From Rhypophila decipiens (Eukaryota; Ascomycota; Sordariomycetes; Sordariales; Naviculisporaceae): a stretch of DNA of 64,000 nt. This document shows, one piece after another, positions 55,785 to 64,000 of this stretch. Below the pieces are notes generated by a model, which saw only the letters and a list, made by a program, of their open reading frames with translations, had not been told where the DNA came from and ran no database searches. The position numbers were made by a program, and so were the translations under genes. The stretch is from contig MU858074.1 in NCBI GenBank assembly GCA_033297075.1, positions 124,001 to 188,000 on the forward strand, given 5' to 3'. The stretch's first letter is position 1, and the number at the start of each line of letters is the position of its first letter.

Positions 55785-58747
55785 ATGGAGTGGCAACCGA
55801 ACCCAGAGTCTCTGAAGACTCTCTCAACCTGTCTCAGGGACTCTCTGAGCGGTTTCAATAAGACCGTCCAGAAACAGGCAGAGGAAGTAAGCTGAACCTC
55901 TCTGTGGAGACAAGAATCGCGATGGTGGCCCATTTAGCTAACAAGTTTTTCAACCAGATGCTCGTGCAAGCAAAGGCGTCGCCCGATATCAACAACTACC
56001 TCGCTCTCATTTTCTCGAGTGCCGTTCCCCCTGCGGGATTGGACTTCACCCCCGATGGCTGGCATCTAGTCCGTTCGGCCGCTGGCATCATGCTCAAAAA
56101 CCAAGTCAAGTCTCACTTCAAGGACATCCCCGCCAACAGTCTTGCTCTTGTCAAGCTCGCGATCCCTATGGGCATCCAAGACAAGAACGCTCAAATTCGC
56201 AACGTTTCTGGAAATATTGCGACCGAGCTTATTCGCCGCGGTGGCCTTTTGAACTGGCCTGAGTTCCTCCCCGAGCTGTTGAGATTGCTCAGCAATGAAG
56301 GTGGCCAAATACCGAACGAGGCCCAAGAGGGTGCCATGGCCGCTATGGCCAAGATTTGCGAGGACAACACAAAGATGCTCGAGGCGCCAGTCAACGGCCA
56401 AAGACCCCTCAACTTCCTTTTGCCCAAGTTTATCGAGGCAACTCAGAGCCCCTTGCCCAAGGTTAGGGCGCAAGCCTTGACGGCCATCAACGTCTTCACC
56501 GACAGAAAATCTCAAGCAATGGTCAACTCTGTCGACAGCCTCCTCCAGCACCTGTTCCACCTTTCCGAGGATCCTGTTCCCGAGGTCAGACGCCAGGTCT
56601 GCCGAGCCTTCGTCCGCCTCGTCGAGACCAGACCAGACAAGCTCCTTCCTCATATCAGTGGCTTGGTAGATTACATCATCAGCCAGCAGAAGAATGATGA
56701 TGAAGAGCTTGCCTGCGAAGCCGCTGAATTCTGGCTGTCTGTCGGCGAGCACGAGAACTTGTGGCAGGCTTTGGAGCCCTATGTGAACAAGATCATCCCA
56801 GTTTTGCTTGAATGCATGGTGTACAGCCCAGAGGACATTGCCGCCCTTGGTGGTGCTTCGGACGACGAGGAGGAGGAGGATAGGGAGGAAGACATCAAGC
56901 CGCAATTTGCGAAAAAGACACTGACACGCAATATCGGTAAAGATGACCCATCTGCTGATCAAAACAAAAATGGAAATGCCTACGAAAAGCTTGCAAGCAT
57001 GGACGAGGATCTGGAAGAGGGCGAGATTGACGACGAAGATGAGGAGGATGGGGACGAGAATCCAGACGAGAAATGGACCTTGCGAAAATGCTCGGCCGCG
57101 GCGCTCGACGTTTTCGCTCGTGATTTCGGTGGCTCTGTTTTCACCTCAATATTGCCCTATCTTCAGACCAACCTTAAGCACCAAGATTGGCCTTATAGGG
57201 AGGCTGCTGTGCTGGCCCTCGGAGCTGTGGCCGAAGGTTGCATGGACGTGGTGGTCCCCCATTTACCAGAGCTTGTGCCCTACCTGATCAGTCTCCTCGA
57301 GGATCCGGAGCCGGTTGTCAGGCAAATAACCTGCTGGACACTTGGCCGGTACTCGTCATGGGCTGCGGAGCTACAGGACCCTGCGCAGAAAAACACCTAC
57401 TTCATGCCTCTTATGGACGGAATTCTCAGAAAGATGCTTGACAAAAACAAGAAGGTTCAGGAGGCAGGCGCTTCGGCCATGGCCAACCTCGAAGAGAAGG
57501 CCGGGAAGCAACTCGAACCGTTCTGCGGGCCCATCATACAACAATACGTTCGCTGTTTTGGAAAATACAAGGATCGCAACATGTGGATCCTCTATGATTG
57601 CGTCCAGACTCTGGCTGAACATATTGGACCTGTGCTGGCAAGACCCGAGCTGACCAGTCAGTTGATGCCGGCTTTGATTGACCGGTGGCAGAAGGTGGGC
57701 GACCAGTCCAGAGAGCTCTTCCCTCTGCTAGAGTGCCTGTCGTACGTGGCTATGGCACTCGGCGACGCCTTTGCTCCCTTTGCTGAGCCCATCTTTGCTC
57801 GGTGTGTCCAGATCATCCACCAGAACCTGGAGCAGGCACTGGCGGCAACAAACAACGCCAATTTCGACCAACCCGACAAGGACTTCTTGGTGACCAGCCT
57901 GGATCTGCTCAGCGCCATCATTCAAGCTCTCAGTGACGAGAACGCGGCCAACTTGGTACAAAACAGCCAACCGACCTTCTTTGAACTGCTGAGTTTCTGC
58001 ATGGAAGATCCCTCAGACCAGGTCCAGCAGTCTGCATACGCCCTCCTTGGCGACTGCGCAAAATATGTCTTTGGCCAGCTGAAGCCGTTCCTCCCCTCGG
58101 TTTTGCCCATCTTGCTCAAGCGTCTTGATCTGGGGGGCATTCTGGATGAGGAAATCGAGGGCAGCTTTAGTGTCGTTAACAATGCGTGCTGGAGCGCAGG
58201 AGAGATCGCCATGCAGTACAGGAAGGAGATGGCACCATATGTCCCGGAGCTCCTTGAGCGCTGTGTGGCAATCATCTCGGACCCCAACGTGCCAAAGGGT
58301 GTCAATGAGAATGCTGCCATCGCTCTTGGTAGACTTGGTCTCGATAACTACGAACTGCTCGCCCCTCTTCTTCCCAGATTTGCCGAAGACTTCCTTGATT
58401 CCATGGATGAAGTTGACCCATCCGAGGAAAAGGCCACGGCTTTCAAGGGCTTCAGCATGGTTGTGGCTCAGAACCCCCAGTCAATTGAGTCGGTTCTCAT
58501 GCATTTCTTTGTTGCGATTGCGAGATATCCCGAGTTGAAGCTCCGAACCGTGTCCAAGGCGGATCTTCACGATGTCTTCCAGAATGTGAGTGTCTCCTCC
58601 ATCTTCCATTGTGTCCAATTACGAGTATGCTAACTTTTTCAATAGGTGCTGAATATCTACCGGCAGATTATCCCTCAGTTCCACGACTTCATCTCCCAGA
58701 TGGAGCCGCAGGACCAGGAAGCTCTAAAGACAAACTACACGATATAA
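55785..58747 (+). CDS. kap104: Transportin / karyopherin beta-2 (Kap104) nuclear import receptor
   Basis: Three exons: 55785-55886, 55958-58585, 58646-58747. They encode 943 residues, close to yeast Kap104 (918). The start ATG (gccgccATGG) gives MEWQPNPESLKTLSTCLRDSLSG, the first HEAT helix; starting instead inside exon 2's frame at 55904 would lose this. The body is a solenoid of HEAT repeats, for example WPEFLPELLRLL, LPKVRAQALTAINVF, WPYREAAVLALGAVAEGC, PVVRQITCWTLGRYSSW and NNACWSAGEIAMQY. Between about 325 and 385 is the acidic HEAT-8 loop (DDEEEEDREED, then DLEEGEIDDEDEEDGDENPDEKWTLRKCSAAALD), which releases cargo when RanGTP binds. It imports PY-NLS cargo such as mRNA-binding proteins. 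Intron 2 has a textbook branch point (GCTAAC) and the last exon restores VLNIYRQIIPQFHDFI. Very firm. Confidence 0.97.
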
Positions 58748-61700
58748 ACGATTGCTCTTCGATGCCTTTTATGAGAGACAAGCCCAAAAGCTGCTTTCTT
58801 TCTTTTAATGAAAGCTCTCAGCGAGCTGAGACAATAAGACACACGGAATGAAATATAAAAATGCAAGGCTTTCCATTTTCCCATTATCTTCACTGAGCTC
58901 CCCGTAGATAGCTGTTCATTCTGAACCCATGACCCCCAACACGATATACCCAGTTAGCCAGGTTGAGATAGAACGGATTGCTGGGCTATGTTGAGATTCG
59001 CTAGCTATACGCTTTCGCACACTTTTTGGCATCTCCAATTTGTCCTAGCACACACACGCACAAAAAGTCGGCGAAACCCGATCAGAATTGTTAGCTCTTC
59101 CTTGGCTCTGCTTATTTGTGACGATGGCTTTTGTGGCAATGGGCATGGTATGGAACAGATGAGACTGGACTTGGGAAGAGACATCTTTAAGCTACGAGAT
59201 GGCATGGATGTATTTGCATGGTGGGTAGTAAGAGAAGGGACGATCAAAGCAAGAGTAGTTTGGTTGGTGACCGGGAAGGGGGTTATCAGTATGTGGACAT
59301 GATGGGTGGCTCTTGAGATGAGAAAGATCAGAGACGGGGAACACAACGAGAGGTTACAACTGAGTGAGGTTTGAGAAATGAGGGAAGGGCTATGGAAAAA
59401 ATTGTTAGGTCTCTTTTATTTACGGTTACACTTTCTCTTGTCCATTGATATCGGCACGGCTGGTCTTGCATAGTAGATAGGTACCTTAGCTTTTCTTGTT
59501 TCTTTTTTAAGCTTGTTAACTGTTTATTCCTATCTCGATTCCTATCTCTTTCTCTAACTTTATCCTTATTGTTAATACATAAGTAGTCAAGTAGTTAAAT
59601 ACGGTAGTTGAGTTGATCTGTGCTCATGGTTGTAGTGTGGTTGGGGGACTTGGCGGGAGATGGTTTGGAGTTGACGTGGACATGGATATTTGAAGGGCAG
59701 AGTTGGGGAACATCTGGAAGTGTCACAAACGGGGAAGAGGGCGAACCTTGATCGCTAGTAGGGATGAGCCAATTGTCGATGGCTTTACGTGAGAAGAAAT
59801 ACGGAATAGGTGGAATGAATGGAATATGGACATACTAGTATGGACTGGATACCACGAGAAAGAGAAGGAACAATAAAAGGAGCCTGAAGTAGCTCTGGTC
59901 GAGGACAGGACTGTCTAGCTCCAGGTATATGTTCACACTATGAAGAGGACGGGGGAACAAGGAAACGAAAAGGGAACAGCACATGTTTCATTGGTCTTAA
60001 GGCATTAGATAGGTAGATAGACATATACGTAGGTAGGATGGTTCCTCTCGTCCTTGGTAGGGACTTGCTTGTCTCCCCATGGTACTTGGTACCCTTGGTT
60101 ATTTATTACTCGAGTAGTTTATATCACTGGCAATGTTCTCAACTTGCAGGTCATCTCGTTGGCGTTGAGCTTTGTGTGAGATCATCACGAGCAGATGTAG
60201 ACACTGAGATTGAGACCTAACAGCACAAAGTTCTCTGGCACAAGAGGCGGATCCCTTTGATCTTGCTTGACCGTAATGATTATTTCTCTGGCTTATTAAC
60301 CATTCACCATGGTGAACTCACTGTTCAGACACAACATCATGGCCTATATGTCCTCCTTGGTTTCGGTCTCATATAAGTGTAGGTTTGTCGACATGCCCAG
60401 CAGTGATGAGTGTGAAGACCCACGAGCCACGCAGTCTTCCGTGACTTTCATCAGATTACAACTTGAGTACCTATTTGAGGTATATGAGCGTGAAGAATTA
60501 TCCAGGAAGTCTACATATAATCAAACATGCGTCTATCGTCGATTTTGTTTACAAACTTTTACATCAAGAATCCGATGTTAATACAGCCAACAAGATTACA
60601 AACGTCGAGATCAACAATCACGGGAGATTAACCATTTCTCTTGATTCCAAATGTTGAGTCTGCTCGGCCCAGAATCTCTGATTTCATCTTATGCCATTTG
60701 TGCCATTTTCTAGGCAGTCCTCAGATTGTGATTTCGACTCTTGCCACCTAACTGCACCAACAGTGAGCACGCATGGGGCGGCGGTGGCATATGCCGCCTC
60801 TTATTGACAACCGCGAAATCAGCAGCGAGATACTCCGATTTCTGATGTCCCCAGTGTCATGAAATTGTCATCTTATGAGACTTGTCCTAGATTAGCCAGT
60901 CCACAAGCCTCATCGTAGATTAACCGGTATCTCATCAGCACCTCTGCTGAATGATATCAATAGGAGAACAAACGAGGCATACAACAGTGGCTTTGCTCTG
61001 TGCTACGTAGCAACGCATCTACCATGGCCCCCAAAGGCTTGTTGCCAGTCACCGATTACACTTTCAGGTACAAGCAGTATCCAGAGTCGCATGAGCGAAA
61101 GCGGCGTGCGTGACTGACTGACTGGCAGTGCCACTGAGCAAGCATGTGGCCCAGCCGAAGGACTTCAAGACCCAATACACGAAAATAGCTCCCCGAAAAA
61201 TGGTGATTAGAAAAGTCCAGATCCCATCATCACATGACCCACATCCTCATACCCTCAATCCCAACTTTGTGTGATGAGCGGTGTAGATAGCCAGCGCGCC
61301 TCCATCAGCGTACCTATGAGGCATCGAGGATAGAGATGGAGAACTGTGTTTGTGTAACATCGATAAATGAATCCTTTTCCCTTCCGCAAGGATTGCGCCG
61401 AGGTTTCGCTGACCAACGGCATTGCTCTCATATCAACAGCAGATCTCTTTTTCATCCTGCTTCCCGTCGCCGAGGCACGCAGGGCATGGCATGCTATTAT
61501 GTTGCACGGCATTTCAATGTACATACCTACCTACACTACGGACTAGAGTATGTGGAGTATAGTCAGGGGATAGGTACTTTGTTCAGCTTCCGACTTGAGC
61601 TAAGGGGTATCACGAGGGTTAATTAGCTGGCTACATAGCTCTGAAGTTATTTTACTGGCTGCGAACAGAACAGAGAAGCATATGTAACTGGACAAGCTCA

Positions 61701-64000
61701 CGGATGGATCGACGATCTCGTCTGGTTTCGTCCGATCCTATTGCTCAACGCTAAAGACGTACATAGTTCTCTATTGCTTCTAGCTCAGTTTTCCACTTCC
61801 GTTTCCTGAGAGCAGTCCTCGAGAGCCTACCTAGGTAGGTAATTGGATATAGATGCTCTGTGGAGGAGAGACACCCCAAACACAATGTTTCGGGAGGCGA
61901 CATTAGGGCCATCAGGGTTTGAGGAAGAATAAACCTACCCATATGCACGAAATCACCTGGCGCCGGAATTTGTTGCAAGGAAGAACCAGGTTCTTGACGG
62001 GGTGTTCCTGATTTTTCTTTTTCTTTTTCTTTTTCTTTTTCTTTTTCTTGCCTCGATGTTGTGATATGTAGTGGGATCAGTAAACACCACCCGGGGGAGT
62101 AGATCATCACCCTCCCCCAAGCAGTACCTCTTGACTAGCGAGCAAATTATCTACATGTAGGTAAAGTAGGCAAGGTGGGCATCTGTACCTTACTGTGTGC
62201 CCTCTGCAGGATTTCTCTATGCAATACAATTTCTCTCGACGGGATTGGAGGCAGGCGGCATGAACTTCAACTACCTTTGCAGTGAACTATTTACCTACCT
62301 ACCTACCTACCTACCTTGTACAGGCATATCAACAGAGGCCGTATCAATATCCAGCGTTGCGAAGAACAGATTTAGGGCAGTCAAGGGGTTTCGTCGGCTA
62401 GCCGAGGTCCTCCTATCTTCAACCGGAGTGCGGTGTAGTATAGATCATAGAACGAAGGGATGTTATCCGCGGGTCGATATAGTCGATGGTGTCATGGAAC
62501 GGACTCCGGCAGGTACCGCGCAGCCACCCGTTGCCATACCTCCCAGTTGGTAAAAAGAAAATTTCTCGTGCCTTACGGTCCCGGAGTTCACGTCGGTGTT
62601 TCCTCTTTGCCTTTCGTTTCTCCGCCCGAAATCGGAGCACCCCCAATCTGGAAAGCGAGTCCCATTCAAAGTTTTTTTTAACATCGTGGCTGAGCCAAAC
62701 GGCATGACGACTGCAGTGGACGAAGGAATAGTACAACTGTGCAAGGTTACCGAGTAGATGGGATGGCATCATGCAAGGGCTGTACTCAGCTATGGGAAGG
62801 CACTCCTACCAGTCACTGGCAAGAATAAAGGGAAAAAAAAAAAGTGACTGACTGAAGGATGTTGCTATCACAGTTGTAATGGGTGAGTTCCTTGCATTCA
62901 TTCCCACAATTCTCCCCTGTGATTTCTCCCCTGTGATATACCTATCCTACAGAACACCCAAACAAAGGAGCTGGCCAGCATCGGGTGTTTCAGAGAGCCT
63001 CGAAGGGATCTATCTACCTGGGAGCGCATGCGTGGAAGGAGCGCTTGTTGCTGTTACACAAAGCTGCATAAATTAGCCATATGCAAAGATGGAGTGTTTA
63101 AAAGGTTGCCTGAAAGTTCTTGGCTCAGAATGATTCAGTTACCCCTTTTCCTGGTCGGGGAGTTATCTTGCGGTTTCCCAGGGCTACGTATATCAGAAGG
63201 GGCACGAGAATGAGCTGAGGGTTAGGGTTTCTTTCAGTCACCGCCCCCCCTGTTTCCCCTTTCAGGGGTTGCGAATGTGATCATCGCCATATGCAGCTGC
63301 AGCAGCACCAGGCATTGCAAATGTTGTACATAGTAGCATGAGTTAATAAACTGAGCGAGACTTAAAAAGTCAGATATTACTCTCATTATTACGGGGAGTA
63401 TTTACCTGGTAAGTCGTTCGGTGTAGCTAAAAAAGCGTTTAACTACCAATCATCACCCCTTCCTTTCTCAAGCATTTGTCAACCGAGGACCAATCGATCA
63501 GCGAGTTTTGGCAGTCTTACAATCCTTTGTTGTGTTGACAACGTCATACCAGGAGAGATCGGTCCTTTTCACACAAAAAGAAAAGTGGGCAAAAGAATGA
63601 ATGCCGCATTCAGATGACTCGAAATGGAAAGTGTTGCTTGTATGTGTATTTTTGTTCACATTCGGAAGTTATTGGCCGGGATGGCAAAGAGCTAGCTACG
63701 GGCGGGAGGGAGGTCAGAATAGGGGCAAACCGAACGAGCAACTAAAGTAATACCGATCGGAAGGAACCGGGTTTTATTATTAGAATCATGGGGAATAAAA
63801 GCTTTCTAGTGCTTATACTCTTCATACCATATTCTTTATGTTAGCGGGGATAATATATCACCGCTAAGCATCATCGTAGTGGGTAAGTGTTTGGTGGCAG
63901 TGGCCAAGGTACGTCCGCAGCTATGATTACACGATGTACCGGAGATACAGGACATCGCATCACTGTTCTTCATTATACATGTCTTCCTGAATGGGATTTA
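58748..64000. other. Gene-free right end of window
   Basis: 5.25 kb with only short random reading frames. Contents seen: a (TTTTTC)n tract at about 62013-62050; a (CTAC)n tract at about 62292-62316; the CCTACCTAGGTAGG palindrome near 61828-61841, a TACCTA-type word common between genes of these fungi; and generally AT-moderate DNA. No tRNA, transposon or protein domain was recognised. It may contain the far promoter of a gene beyond the window. Confidence 0.6.
62013..62050. repeat. (TTTTTC)n simple repeat
   Basis: A run of T5C units about six copies long on the plus strand, in the gene-free right end. Simple sequence repeat, probably length-variable between strains. Confidence 0.85.

Noticed and set aside
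59005..59346. ORFs on both strands after transportin
   Set aside because: Random composition; opposite-strand frames of the same stretch are equally open, as expected by chance.

Overview
The window is nuclear DNA of a filamentous ascomycete, most likely a Sordariomycete and perhaps Sordariales. The order-level placement is inferred from gene families and protein style, not from a marker. Supporting signs are short introns (about 40-200 bp) with GTRNGT donors and YAG acceptors, branch points such as CTAAC, long gene-free intergenic stretches, and families typical of these fungi (DUF6590, a Frm2-type nitroreductase, EFM7, carnosine N-methyltransferase). Fifteen loci are supported: fourteen genes and one decayed gene. 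No rRNA, convincing tRNA, CRISPR array or intact transposon was found.

Layout. At the left edge a C2H2 zinc-finger transcription factor (1-1305, minus) runs off the window. It is followed by about 19 kb without a credible gene (1306-20372), containing an AT-rich island with a cluster of perfect inverted repeats (about 8740-9520). EFM7-like methyltransferase (20373-21329, plus) comes next, then a decayed fungal orphan-family gene (22805-23909, minus). Next is a ribosome-biogenesis pair transcribed head to head from a 580 bp shared promoter: fibrillarin (24687-26069, minus, six exons) and ribosomal protein uL22/L17 (26650-27617, plus, four exons). A large coiled-coil protein (28665-30836, minus) and a DUF6590 protein (32793-34871, plus, seven exons) form a second divergent pair. 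An FMN-less diflavin-reductase-type protein (37841-39688, plus) stands alone.

From 42 to 59 kb the window is denser: Frm2-like nitroreductase (42376-43310, plus), mitochondrial phosphatidylserine decarboxylase (43733-45422, minus), HERP/Usa1-like ubiquitin-domain membrane protein (46328-48602, plus), a short-chain dehydrogenase (49774-50855, plus), carnosine N-methyltransferase (51376-52808, minus), proteasome assembly chaperone 4 (53556-54108, plus) and transportin/Kap104 (55785-58747, plus). The last 5.2 kb appear gene-free.

Most genes are unrelated housekeeping functions: translation and rRNA modification, phospholipid synthesis, protein quality control, nuclear import. There is no biosynthetic cluster and no obvious new multi-gene system. 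The observations most worth checking are: (i) strong enrichment of the octamer TATCCGTA in intergenic DNA; (ii) the inverted-repeat/AT-rich island in the gene desert; (iii) the decaying gene with a 35-residue internal duplication; (iv) the nitroreductase with a probable mitochondrial leader and a strong internal start; (v) the FMN-less reductase with a CCGGGCC motif; (vi) CRE-type TGACGTCA sites before the reductase gene and in the decarboxylase/ubiquitin-domain-protein promoter; (vii) an overlapping upstream ORF on the DUF6590 gene. Exon boundaries were placed by eye from splice consensus and reading-frame continuity; frames close exactly for every multi-exon model given.
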